Shown here: in pieces, positions 51,731 to 60,344 of the stretch
Position numbering within the stretch: position 1 is the stretch's first letter
Layout: each line of letters begins with the position of its first letter
Assembly (NCBI GenBank): GCA_017548125.1
Contig: JAFYNK010000016.1
Location: 1 to 61,307, forward strand
Origin: Bacteroidales bacterium
GTDB lineage: Bacteria > Bacteroidota > Bacteroidia > Bacteroidales > F082
DNA: 61,307 nt
Direction of reading: 5' to 3'
The notes under the pieces: model-generated
Told to the model about the DNA's origin: nothing
Seen by the model: the letters and a program-made list of their open reading frames with translations, nothing else
Database searches by the model: none
Translations under genes and position numbers: made by a program

Positions 51731-53002
51731 TTATTCAATCGCAACTTCATAAAGTCTTTTATTGTTGGTATAATCGTTAGCGAAAAGGAAATATGCTTTG
51801 CCATTATATACTTTAAGTTTCTCGATGAAAGGAAAACCGCCAAACACTGCGGAATTGCTTACCGTTCCATGAGCCACGTCAATCTTCTTCAAGGTCGTTA
51901 TTCCATGATTCAAGAACACCGCATAGAACGATGAATTACGTTCATCCATCAGCACTTTCTTGTTCCATCCCTCCACGAGACGTACTTTATTATTCCAGCT
52001 GTTTTGTTTATGAAACGTCAATGGGAATGTGTTCATTTTTTCCGCTCTGTTGTCGTAATGGTTTATGATATTATCTTCAAAGTTAAAGACAAATATTTCA
52101 TTATTCATATTAAAGACAGGATCATATATTGGTTTCTCGAAGAGCGACTGCGCCTCGCCTCTCCAGCCCATCGGTCCAAATTTCCTTACGTTCGCCATCA
52201 GCATGCAGCCTTCTTCCCATCTGATATGTTCAAGTACCGTGGTGTCAATCTTCTTTTCTTCATTCTGACCTATATCAAAATAATAAAGTTCCTGACCTCT
52301 GTTTGTATATAAATGAGTGATGATGACTTGGTCGGTCGCTGCCGAGACATGAGCATGAATATAGTAGAATTGATCTATATTGATTCCCATAGTCAGTTTC
52401 ATTCCCACATATTCATCTCCGCGCTTCATGGTGCCGACCCAATAAGCGGAATCCTGACTTACGACATGAATCTGGTCATAGACATCTTTATAAAAATGGT
52501 CGAACTTGCGAGGCAGCTTGATTTCGGCAAGAGTGTCGAAGTCGAAAGAGAGATGAAGAAGCGAATAATGTCTCATCCTATGAGCGAGAAGATAAATGCC
52601 TTGGTTGTTAATTTCATAATCAGCGATGCTCACCACCTTATTATTATATGCCACATGCGGAACATTCTCAACAACGGTTACTTCTGGAAGATTATGGAAT
52701 TTCATGAACATCTTAACGGTAAGAGACTTGTCTTTGATGTTATCTTTGTTTATCACATGTTCCATTTCGTGATAAGCCACATGACTGAAATGCAGCACAT
52801 CACCAGTCTTTACTGAATGGATAGTAACCTCACCTCGCCAATCTGAAACGCCCAACAAATAACCTTCTTCAGAACGAACGCTGACATTCTGCATAGCTTC
52901 GCCATTATCATTATGAATTGTTATTTCAATATTGACACCGCTCTGCGCAAAAGACATCATTCCGCAAAAGAAGAGAAATGTTATTAAAAGTAGCTTTTTC
53001 AT
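51731..53002 (-). CDS. Secreted protein: carboxypeptidase-regulatory-like domain plus propeller-like region (paralog 1)
   Basis: 423 residues with signal peptide MKKLLLITFLFFCGMMSFAQ, an Ig/regulatory-like domain (about 22-100: ITIHNDNGEAMQNVSVRSEEGYLLGVSDWRGEV) and a long beta-rich region (110-420) matching paralog 2 in layout. It is 54 nt upstream of paralog 2, and both have the same leader motif (ATAAACCACTATG before the start). Function unknown. Confidence 0.72.
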   Translation of the reverse strand: MKKLLLITFLFFCGMMSFAQSGVNIEITIHNDNGEAMQNVSVRSEEGYLLGVSDWRGEVTIHSVKTGDVLHFSHVAYHEMEHVINKDNIKDKSLTVKMFMKFHNLPEVTVVENVPHVAYNNKVVSIADYEINNQGIYLLAHRMRHYSLLHLSFDFDTLAEIKLPRKFDHFYKDVYDQIHVVSQDSAYWVGTMKRGDEYVGMKLTMGINIDQFYYIHAHVSAATDQVIITHLYTNRGQELYYFDIGQNEEKKIDTTVLEHIRWEEGCMLMANVRKFGPMGWRGEAQSLFEKPIYDPVFNMNNEIFVFNFEDNIINHYDNRAEKMNTFPLTFHKQNSWNNKVRLVEGWNKKVLMDERNSSFYAVFLNHGITTLKKIDVAHGTVSNSAVFGGFPFIEKLKVYNGKAYFLFANDYTNNKRLYEVAIE

Positions 53003-53021
53003 AGTGGTTTATTTTTTTAGG

Positions 53022-53068
53022 TGGGTTCTATTTATTATCAATTTTCCTACATCAATGGATAGAACCCA
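53022..53068. other. Inverted repeat upstream of the paralog pair
   Basis: TGGGTTCTAT and ATAGAACCCA form a 10-bp perfect stem 20 nt upstream of the 53002 start codon. It may be a 5' leader hairpin or a relic of the nearby IS. The rest of 53069-53308 is AT-rich with no gene. Confidence 0.5.
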
Positions 53069-53308
53069 TTTTTCCACGTCAGTAGTTTGATTCGTTTTTA
53101 AATAACTCTCCCGATAAATTCGCCAATCGAACGATTTATCGAGACAAGCATTCTATGAACTTGTTTTTCCCTAGAATTTGTATGTCATTTTTAACATTCT
53201 CCACACCTTTAATTTTAGTTCCACAAAGTTTATATTTTTATTTCTAATTTCCAAACTTTTTTAAAAATATTTTTAATCAAGTTGGGGGGGTAAATGGTTA
53301 ATATATAA

Positions 53309-53787
53309 TTAGTTACATTTTATAAACTCAGGATGACACTTTTTTATCTGCACCAATCTGCACATATTATAGACAAGATTCGTGAATCCGATGTAGAACT
53401 TCGCCCTTACAATCCCTATTCCCCTAAAGAACAATCCCTTCATGCTTTGCTCCATAAATCCGAACACATGCTCTATCCTGCAACGTTTCTTCGCCTTGTT
53501 TCTGTTGCTGTTCTTCTGTTCTTCCGTCAGCGGAGTGTTCCTGTAGCTTTTCTCTATTATTTCTGGTACAAGCTCATGCTTTGTTATAATTTCTTCAGTT
53601 CCAACGTATGCCGAGTCCAATAAAAGATGCTCTCCCTTTTTATCTTTGCCTTTTCCTATCAAAGCGTCTATCACCTGTGAATCATGAACGCTTGCCGACG
53701 TGACGGCGAAGTCGATGATCATCTTTGTTTTAAGGTCAACCTTTGTATGATCCTTATATCCGTAATAATTAGTCCCGACAAACGGTT
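53309..53787 (-). pseudogene. 5'-truncated IS5-like transposase
   Basis: The last 158 codons or so of an IS4/IS5-group DDE transposase: GTNYYGYKDHTKVD, DFAVTSASVHDSQV, LLDSAYVGTE, NRNKAKKRCRIEHVFG (with the final catalytic Glu), FYIGFTNLVYNMCR. Upstream of about 53787 the frame is lost and merges into the trmH promoter region. No complete terminal repeats, so it is a dead fragment. Confidence 0.85.
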
Positions 53788-53833
53788 ATTTGGAAATATT
53801 GGATTAAACAGAATATCTTATCGACTTTTTTAT

Positions 53834-53841
53834 TATCTTTG
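53834..53841 (+). promoter_or_regulatory. Promoter -7 box for trmH
   Basis: TATCTTTG, 34 nt before the ATG at 53875. Confidence 0.65.
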
Positions 53842-53874
53842 CCAATAAGATTTTTCACATAATTAAAAACAGAT

Positions 53875-54561
53875 ATGTCACCGAAAGATAGAGAGTTATA
53901 CAATTTCCTAAAGCAATATACAACAGAAGAAAGACAGAAACGTTTTGAGGAAGTATTGAACTACAGAACTCGTCACGTCACTGTCGTTCTTGAAGACATC
54001 TACCAATCGCATAACGCCAGCGCAGTATTGAGAAGCTGCGACATCAACGGCGTACAAGATGTTCACGTCATCGAGAACAGATGGGTCTATAACGTCAACC
54101 CTGATATCGTGGTAGGAAGCATCAAATGGCTCGACTTGAAGAAATATAACGAAAACGAATTCAACACTCCTGAAGCTTTCGAGAATCTGCATAAAAAAGG
54201 TTATAAAATCGTGGCGACTTGTCCTCACCAAAACGACTTCACTCCTGAAGAACTGCCATTGGACGAACCTGTCGCTATAGTTTTCGGAACAGAGAAAACC
54301 GGTTTAAGTCAATATGCTTTGGAACATGCTGACATGTACGTCAAAATCCCAATGTTCGGTTTTACAGAAAGTTACAATATCAGCGTCTCCGCTGCTCTGA
54401 TGATGTACACCTTGACACAGCGTCTCCACAACTCCAACATCGACTGGCATCTCACAGAAGAGGAAAAAGACGAATTGAGACTCGACTGGAGCAAGAAAAG
54501 CATCAGACGCTTCTGGGACTTCGAACAGAAATTCAAGGAAATACACCCAGAGTTTTATTGA
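53875..54561 (+). CDS. trmH: tRNA (guanosine-18-2'-O)-methyltransferase TrmH-type
   Basis: SPOUT methyltransferase, 228 residues: motif 1 HNASAVLRSCDINGVQDVHV, motif 2 IVFGTEKTGLSQYALEHAD, motif 3 IPMFGFTESYNISVSAALMMY, with the catalytic Arg (R in AVLRSCD) and trefoil-knot sequences complete. Methylates the 2'-OH of G18 in the D loop of tRNA in the classical enzyme. Monocistronic. Confidence 0.94.
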   Translation: MSPKDRELYNFLKQYTTEERQKRFEEVLNYRTRHVTVVLEDIYQSHNASAVLRSCDINGVQDVHVIENRWVYNVNPDIVVGSIKWLDLKKYNENEFNTPEAFENLHKKGYKIVATCPHQNDFTPEELPLDEPVAIVFGTEKTGLSQYALEHADMYVKIPMFGFTESYNISVSAALMMYTLTQRLHNSNIDWHLTEEEKDELRLDWSKKSIRRFWDFEQKFKEIHPEFY

Positions 54562-54580
54562 TTAGGAGCCATTCATCCTC

Positions 54581-55150
54581 CTACTCCTTAAATCTCACCT
54601 CGCAATTATCGAGACTTTCGATGATTGCCAGCGACTCTACGTGAACTCCTGCGCCTCTGAGAAGCTCTCCGCCTTTCTGGAACGCCTTCTCAATCAAGAA
54701 TCCCATTCCTACCAGCTCAGCGCCTGCCTGCTCCACAAGGTCGATGATGCCTTTGCCAGCGTTGCCATTGGCCAAGAAGTCGTCTATGAAAAGTACCTTG
54801 TCGCCCGACTGAAGATAGTCCCTGCTCACACATATATTATATGTCTTGTTCTTGGTGAAAGAAAAGACTTCAGTCACCAACATATTTTCCATTGTGCTTG
54901 GTTTGTTTTTCTTGGCAAAGACGACTGGCAGCCCAAGCTGATATCCTACCATAATCGCCGGGGCGATGCCGCTAGCCTCAACAGTGAGTATTTTGTTTAT
55001 TTCCGCACCTGCAAAGCGTCTGACAAACTCTTCTGCCATCGACTTCATCAGCATCGGGTCCATCTGATGGTTGATGAAGTTATCAACTTTCAACACTCCT
55101 CCCGGCAAACATCTGCCGTCATTTAAAATACGTTCTTTCAGCTCTTTCAT
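54581..55150 (-). CDS. xpt: Xanthine phosphoribosyltransferase
   Basis: Converts xanthine and PRPP to XMP. 189 residues: [35 protein letters not shown], the PRPP loop [14 protein letters not shown], and IEKAFQKGG near the C terminus, which matches the Xpt subfamily. No purine riboswitch is visible upstream. Convergent with trmH by 20 nt. Confidence 0.94.
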   Translation of the reverse strand: MKELKERILNDGRCLPGGVLKVDNFINHQMDPMLMKSMAEEFVRRFAGAEINKILTVEASGIAPAIMVGYQLGLPVVFAKKNKPSTMENMLVTEVFSFTKNKTYNICVSRDYLQSGDKVLFIDDFLANGNAGKGIIDLVEQAGAELVGMGFLIEKAFQKGGELLRGAGVHVESLAIIESLDNCEVRFKE

Positions 55151-55211
55151 TGAATATTCTATTGTTTTTTATTTATATCTATTTATCTCATCCCGCCCTG
55201 CCATCCATCAC

Positions 55212-55260
55212 TACGAAAACTCTTCTGAGATTCTGAGATTCTGAATTTCTGAGTTTCTTC
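55212..55260 (-). repeat. Short-period tandem array
   Basis: TTCTGAGA/TTCTGAA/TTTCTGAG units of about 9-10 nt, directly preceding copy C of the interspersed repeat. Confidence 0.75.
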
Positions 55261-55263
55261 TCT

Positions 55264-55358
55264 GGGCGTTCCGGCTATCGCCGTCGGGCTTTCCGCTATA
55301 TCTTTGCTCGCTCCGTTATCACTTCGCTCGCAAAGGATGCCGCTCCAATCCCTAACGC
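55264..55358 (-). repeat. Interspersed repeat, copy C
   Basis: In inverse orientation this is nearly identical over about 93 bp to 5091-5183; differences are limited to the outermost bases and a stretch CTGCGTTTC versus CTCCGTTATC in the central loop. Confidence 0.9.
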
Positions 55359-55410
55359 TGAGGGGCTGCACTTCATACAACGCAGCGCCCCAACTTGTTG
55401 TATTGTTGTC

Positions 55411-56472
55411 TCAATTAAACATCATCATTCCCGGAATGATTCCCACTTCGAATTTGCTGATGAGATTACCGTTGCTATCATAACGCAGCACATCGCCGTT
55501 CTGTACATAGTTCTTAACGTCAGTGAGATAGATGCCTCCGTCTTCTGAAACAGCGACAGTAGAAAATACCATACTTTGACTGTTGACTAACGCTGTTGTT
55601 GGAAGAGCGTCCGCGTCAACCGACATCTTGTATAAATCCATTGTGCCAAAACCGCCGTTCAAGATATAGAGGTTCTCCCCCGACTTGTCAATGACCATCG
55701 AACTTGGATAGTCGCCCTCAGCGAAATCAAAACGCTTGACAATCTGTCGTGTCGCTGGGTTGATACAGAACAAGGCCGGCTCACATGGTGGCATATATCC
55801 GCCGCTACATAAAACCCAGATGTTGTTGTTCTTATCCAACACTATGCTATGTGGCTCGGCAGTGACATTCATCTCATCAACGAGTTTGTCAGTTTCAACA
55901 TCGATGAATTGTATTGTAGAATTCGATGTCTCTGGCTGATAGTAATTAGACCAGTTGGTCACAACGACTTCATTGCCAACACGCACCATCTTCTCCGTAG
56001 TGTTGCCTGTCTCCACAAAGCCTGTCTTCTGCATAGTAGCAGGATTGAAAATCCAAAGTCCAGTTGACTCCTGGTCCGAGAGATACGCCTTGTTCTTATC
56101 GATAAGCATGATATGACGCGGCGATGTCAGGCCGTCTAACTTAGCCTCATATTTCATGGTCTTCTCATCGACTTTATAAATGTACTTGCTGTTATTCACC
56201 ACTATGTACATTCCGTTCTCGTCAATCGCCATGGAGTTGGCAACGTCGCCGAGCGGAGCAAGATTCACTCTATAAAAGAGATTGTTCTCAACAGTATCTG
56301 CCACAGGGTCATAAAACGTCAATGATGAATTGGCGTAAGTGAACGTTCCTTCGTTCAAGATAAACAATCCTTTAGCGATGTTTTTGTCTTCTTGTTTTTG
56401 TTCTTCGCCTCCACATGAGACTAAAGCCAAGATAATTCCTAAAATCAAAATGTTAAAAAATGTCTTTTTCAT
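55411..56472 (-). CDS. btuG: Cobalamin-binding surface lipoprotein, BtuG-like beta-propeller
   Basis: 353 residues: lipoprotein signal with Cys (ALVSCGG), then YncE/DUF5074-type seven-bladed propeller repeats such as FILNEGTFTYANSSLTFYDP, PHSIVLDKNNNIWVLCSGG, GENLYILNGG. In Bacteroides the BtuG lipoprotein caps BtuB and captures B12 at the cell surface. Linked to btuB upstream under the cobalamin riboswitch. ATG 56472 is chosen because the preceding 18 codons are a translation of the REP element. Confidence 0.88.
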   Translation of the reverse strand: MKKTFFNILILGIILALVSCGGEEQKQEDKNIAKGLFILNEGTFTYANSSLTFYDPVADTVENNLFYRVNLAPLGDVANSMAIDENGMYIVVNNSKYIYKVDEKTMKYEAKLDGLTSPRHIMLIDKNKAYLSDQESTGLWIFNPATMQKTGFVETGNTTEKMVRVGNEVVVTNWSNYYQPETSNSTIQFIDVETDKLVDEMNVTAEPHSIVLDKNNNIWVLCSGGYMPPCEPALFCINPATRQIVKRFDFAEGDYPSSMVIDKSGENLYILNGGFGTMDLYKMSVDADALPTTALVNSQSMVFSTVAVSEDGGIYLTDVKNYVQNGDVLRYDSNGNLISKFEVGIIPGMMMFN

Positions 56473-56499
56473 AGTTTTTCTTTTTAATGTCAACGGTCC

Positions 56500-56556
56500 C
56501 GGTCGTTGAGCTTGTCGAAACGCCAAAGTTTTTGCCTTCGACAGGCTCAGGCATCG
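56500..56556 (-). repeat. REP-like inverted repeat between btuB and btuG
   Basis: TGAGCTTGTCGAA (56507-56519) and TTCGACAGGCTCA (56537-56549) pair at 12 of 13 positions. The TTCGACAGGCTCA motif is a frequent REP core across many bacteria. Lies in the intercistronic gap. Confidence 0.85.
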
Positions 56557-56576
56557 TGGACAAAATCTGTTGTCTT

Positions 56577-58550
56577 TTATAATTTAAATTCAAAATAAAA
56601 CTCATAACTGCGTCCGGGCATCGCTCGCCATAACACAGTCTGATAATCAGCGTTCATCAAATTATTGACTCTAAATTCTAACCTAAACTTATTCAACTGC
56701 TTACCGAATGAAATATGATGTAACATATAATAAGGCAATTGATAAGCAAAGAATTCATCGTCATTCATCGAGGTATTTCTCTCGCCTGTAAATTCGAAAG
56801 TATAATTCAAGTTCCAGGTCTTCCATTTCACTTCCGCGAAGGCATTGGCATGATGCAATGGAATATAAATCAACTGCTTTCCATCGGTTCCGTATTGCTG
56901 CGCGTATTCGCTTTCATCGGTAGTATGGCTATAAACATAATTTCCTGAAATCATGAAATTCCACAAAGCATATCTGTAGTTAGCATTGAAATGCAGCTCC
57001 AGACCGCGCGCCAAGACCTCAGAGACGTTCTTCGGCATCCAATAACGATAGTTCGTCGGGACCCACTGAATCCAGTCTTTCACCTTTGAATAATAAAATC
57101 CTGTTCTGAAATCTAAATTAAAATTAATATCATCATAATGATAGTTCATGTCAAGATCTACAGTCTTGCCATTCTCTCCCTTGAGATTCTCGTTGCCTCC
57201 TGGATTCCAATATAAATCATTCAAAGTAGGATTTCTGTAGTTATGGCTATATCCAGCATTGACACTCAGTCCTTTGACAAAAGGCATCCTATAGGTGAGT
57301 GTCGCTGTAGGGAAGAAACCGACGGATTCCATATTATCATAAGCCACTGTGGAGAGGTCTCTACCGACGAGGTCGTTTCTCAACGTCATCCTTAAGTCCA
57401 AGTCTTTGTATATCTTACCATCGACGGCAGCATAGAATGAAATCATCTTTCTTTTTGGTGACAGAGTCGTCGCATCAGGTGCAGCGCTGTAGTTGGATGA
57501 TCTTACTTTTTCGTGATCGTATTGTATTTTGACGTATAACTTCCATGATCTATACAAGTCTTGCTGTACATCGACAAGGTGTCTGAGCACATCAGAGACA
57601 TTCACGGTGTTAATATGCGTTACAGGATTACCGTTAGAGGTGTAGGATTCCAGGAAATAATCTTGTTTTTCATGAAAATAAGCCAGCTTCACCTCTACCC
57701 TACCAGTATTCCAATAATATTTATATGACAAGAAGTTACGAGTGAAATAGTTATCGACATATTCCTTGGTATTGTTAAACACGTTAGGCATTATCTGTGG
57801 ATAGTTTCTATGACTCAACTGATTCCATGAGACGAATGTCAGCAGCGATTTTTTGAGTCGCAGCTGCATTTCAGGCATGACACCGTAATCGAGGAAATCG
57901 GCGTTTTTCTGTTTCATCTCCTGATGTGGTATCGTCGCGATATTAGTGTAAGTAAAGTCGTTGTCGCTGGAATTACGATATGCCTTGACTCTGGTGATGA
58001 CGTTCTTAGCCGAGTAACCGAGGGTAAGATACAATCCTTTTGCGTCGAAGCTGCCTCTTGTTGTGCGGAAGTCTAATATCAGCCCTTCGTTGAACTTCTG
58101 GCTGTTGTCGATATTGACCACACCGCCTAGTCCGCCGCTGTTAGCTGAGGTCTTGCTACCCCACTGCAGCGACACCTCATCGGTGAAGAAGACCGGTATC
58201 GTACTGAAATCCACTTCACCAAGAGAGGGTGAGTTGAGCTGAAGACCGTTCCACAACACCAAGGTATGACTAGAGGTAGTGCCGCGGAACGATGCCGTCG
58301 CCGTACCACCAGGGCCGTAAGTCTTGATGAATACTGGTGAGTGCTGTATGAGCAACTGCGAGAGAGAAATAGTCTTGAGGCTCTTGACTATGGCAGCGTC
58401 AATCTTGCGCTCCATACTTTTCTGTTCCGCTTTCTTATATACCAACGAAGCACTTATCTCCACAGACTCAAGCATAATAGTATCATTCTGCGCTGAAGCT
58501 GCTACACTTAGCGTAAATAGAATTGATAATATTATTAACAGTCGTTTCAC
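56577..58550 (-). CDS. btuB: TonB-dependent cobalamin receptor BtuB
   Basis: 657 residues: signal peptide (TLSVAASA), plug domain (about 30-150: MLESVEISASLVYKK, TYGPGGTATASFRGTTSSHTLVLWNGLQLNSP, GLGGVVNI), 22-strand beta-barrel, and C-terminal strand ending in F-K-L preceded by MPGRSYEFYFEF. Imports vitamin B12 across the outer membrane with energy from TonB. The assignment rests on the BtuB-type plug and on the cobalamin riboswitch 193 nt upstream. The downstream gene is its BtuG partner. Confidence 0.93.
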   Translation of the reverse strand: MKRLLIILSILFTLSVAASAQNDTIMLESVEISASLVYKKAEQKSMERKIDAAIVKSLKTISLSQLLIQHSPVFIKTYGPGGTATASFRGTTSSHTLVLWNGLQLNSPSLGEVDFSTIPVFFTDEVSLQWGSKTSANSGGLGGVVNIDNSQKFNEGLILDFRTTRGSFDAKGLYLTLGYSAKNVITRVKAYRNSSDNDFTYTNIATIPHQEMKQKNADFLDYGVMPEMQLRLKKSLLTFVSWNQLSHRNYPQIMPNVFNNTKEYVDNYFTRNFLSYKYYWNTGRVEVKLAYFHEKQDYFLESYTSNGNPVTHINTVNVSDVLRHLVDVQQDLYRSWKLYVKIQYDHEKVRSSNYSAAPDATTLSPKRKMISFYAAVDGKIYKDLDLRMTLRNDLVGRDLSTVAYDNMESVGFFPTATLTYRMPFVKGLSVNAGYSHNYRNPTLNDLYWNPGGNENLKGENGKTVDLDMNYHYDDINFNLDFRTGFYYSKVKDWIQWVPTNYRYWMPKNVSEVLARGLELHFNANYRYALWNFMISGNYVYSHTTDESEYAQQYGTDGKQLIYIPLHHANAFAEVKWKTWNLNYTFEFTGERNTSMNDDEFFAYQLPYYMLHHISFGKQLNKFRLEFRVNNLMNADYQTVLWRAMPGRSYEFYFEFKL

Positions 58551-58570
58551 TTTTTACCTTAAGCCTTAAA

Positions 58571-58740
58571 CATTAAACCTTAAACAGACTTAGGATAAAA
58601 ATTCGTCGATGTGATTTTGATTGCGACAGACTCTTATCCCGAAAGTCCTTTTTAAAGTCTATGAGTCTATAAGTCTATGAGTCTATAAGCATCTTAAACT
58701 TATTGACTTATAGTCTTATTGACTTATTGACTTCAACAAT
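58571..58740 (-). repeat. Short-period tandem arrays inside the btuB leader
   Basis: Between the riboswitch and btuB the plus strand reads TCTATGAG/TCTATAAG units (58660-58691), then TTATTGACTTA units (58700-58735), and near the start codon CATTAAACC/TTAAACA units. The AAGTC and GACTT cores of the two arrays can pair. Confidence 0.7.
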
Positions 58741-58742
58741 AA

Positions 58743-58895
58743 ACGGCAGGTCTTCTGACTTACTCCTTACGTTCGGCGTCTTCCCATCTTTCGGAGAAAA
58801 GAAAGTGACATAATGTCGAACGCTGTTAGAGTTCACAGCAGCGGGAACTGTCCGGGATTCACACCCGGTTCCCTATTAAGTCCTGACGGACACCA
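58743..58895 (-). ncRNA. Cobalamin riboswitch
   Basis: The minus strand begins GGTGTCCGTCAGGACTTAAT, contains GGGAACCGGGTGTGAATCCC, GGACAGTTCCCGCTGCTGTGA, and the conserved AGTCAGAAGACCTGCC B12 box near the 3' end. This is the full consensus of cobalamin aptamers. It would shut off btuB-btuG when adenosyl- or methylcobalamin is plentiful. Confidence 0.96.
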
Positions 58896-58906
58896 TTTAT
58901 CGTTTG

Positions 58907-58914
58907 CAAAGATA
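58907..58914 (-). promoter_or_regulatory. Promoter -7 box for the riboswitch-btuB-btuG unit
   Basis: The minus strand reads TATCTTTG, 12 nt upstream of the aptamer. Confidence 0.7.
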
Positions 58915-58941
58915 TAAAAATTAGGAATGTGGAATTAGGAA

Positions 58942-59730
58942 TTAGGAATTATTTTTAAACAACTCATTAAACTCTTCTTCTCGTTTTCTCTGTATGCCTT
59001 CTTCATCGCTCTTAATATGTTCCTTGATCTTAAGACTTCCGAACTTCCACATCTTGAAACAGAAGTAAACGAATCCCACGACAAAAACAAACGAAACGAC
59101 TCCTGCAAGGGTTTCATTTATAACCAAAAACTTATTTATAAGCGCCGATGAGGCGAAGAGTATTGAATCATATATTCCATGTACAATGACTGGAGCCACG
59201 ATCACCATGATCTGGTTTTTAGTTCTATCTTTCTCGTCAAAAGAAGCGAGTGAATAATAGTAGCCCATTATCACGCCGAAACAGAAGTGTCCCGGCACTG
59301 CGGTCAGCGCTCTTGAAAATCCCACCTGCATATAAGAATCCATATTGGAGATGAGATATGTGATATTCTCGAAAGCAGCGAAACCCATTGAAACACATAC
59401 AGCATAGACGATGCCGTCCATCTTCTCGTCGAAGTATTCGTTGTTTTTAAGTATCCGTCTCAATATATAAAGCTTGGCGAGCTCCTCGGGGATAGCAGCA
59501 CCAAAGAATGATATCCTCACAGCATCAGCGATAGAACTGACCTCCTTTGAATAAAATCCCATTTCATGCAGCGGTATCGACACCACAAATGAAAGCGGTA
59601 TGGACAAAACACCAAGCAGAAACGCCTTGACAATCTGTCCTATCGGTTCCGGTTGTTTCTTATCTTTACGATAGATGTAAATTATAAGAATCAATACCGG
59701 CAATAATGCTGTTAATAGAAGATAATTCAT
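58942..59730 (-). CDS. PrsW-family intramembrane protease-like protein
   Basis: 262 residues with about seven membrane segments. Family motifs: AIPEELAKL (EE pair), MGFAAFENITYL (E near a Phe), VPGHFCFG and HGIYDS (His). These match the glutamic-type intramembrane protease PrsW, which in Bacillus cleaves an anti-sigma factor. Whether this one acts on an anti-sigma factor is unknown. A C-terminal cytoplasmic tail (KIKEHIKSDEEG...) follows the last segment. Confidence 0.88.
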   Translation of the reverse strand: MNYLLLTALLPVLILIIYIYRKDKKQPEPIGQIVKAFLLGVLSIPLSFVVSIPLHEMGFYSKEVSSIADAVRISFFGAAIPEELAKLYILRRILKNNEYFDEKMDGIVYAVCVSMGFAAFENITYLISNMDSYMQVGFSRALTAVPGHFCFGVIMGYYYSLASFDEKDRTKNQIMVIVAPVIVHGIYDSILFASSALINKFLVINETLAGVVSFVFVVGFVYFCFKMWKFGSLKIKEHIKSDEEGIQRKREEEFNELFKNNS

Positions 59731-59795
59731 AATCTTTAAATTTAATGGCTATTTTACAATGATTTTATATGACCAATCTGAAACAATCGGAGCAC

Positions 59796-60344
59796 TTAAA
59801 ATACCGGACGTATCGAGTTGCCGTAGAATCGGTCTTCATTCATGACAAAAGCACCTTGTTCTAAGAATGTCATTCTACATGCGCCATTTTCAAAATATGT
59901 CGGAGTCGAGCTCCAGCATTCGCCATATTCTCCAGCGCCATAGAGCGTTGTTTTAAAGCAAGAACCTGCAAAGGGGAAAAAGATACTGTTACCGTTAGGT
60001 CCTGTAACCAAAACGCCTTTCACACCATTTCGGGTCATCTGTTCCCAATTACATTTATCAACCAATTCCATACATTCTTCATATGTCGGCATTCTCCATG
60101 GAGCTCCCCATTGGGTAGCAGCCGCATCATATAGAAGATTTCCACTCACATCTTCATTATTAAATGCGTCTCCGGATGTCAGATTATTATCCATGTCGTA
60201 TGAAGATTTAATCTCTATCTCGCCCCAAGCGAATTTGTCGCCATATTCTTCAGGTTTGTCGGCACCTATGTTATATGTAGCCCATTTCAATCCTGAAGGA
60301 AGTCCGAGATCTACATATTCGTGACCATTTATAATATTTTTCAT
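59796..60344 (-). CDS. FISUMP-domain protein
   Basis: 182 residues starting with EYVDLGLPSGLKWATYNIGA and ending FYGNSIRPVF, with WRMPTYEECMELVDKC in the middle. This is the Fibrobacter succinogenes major paralogous domain, a carbohydrate-binding-like or surface module abundant in Bacteroidales. No signal peptide, so it may be an effector or a cytoplasmic partner. Its start overlaps the 3' end of the MORN gene by 4 nt (ATGA). Confidence 0.85.
   Translation of the reverse strand: MKNIINGHEYVDLGLPSGLKWATYNIGADKPEEYGDKFAWGEIEIKSSYDMDNNLTSGDAFNNEDVSGNLLYDAAATQWGAPWRMPTYEECMELVDKCNWEQMTRNGVKGVLVTGPNGNSIFFPFAGSCFKTTLYGAGEYGECWSSTPTYFENGACRMTFLEQGAFVMNEDRFYGNSIRPVF

Noticed and set aside
55151-55410. 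Purine riboswitch before xpt
   Set aside because: No three-way junction or conserved loops; the region contains repeats only.
56473-56526. N-terminal extension of BtuG reading FRQAQRPGP
   Set aside because: It is the translation of a REP element; the lipoprotein signal starts at 56472.
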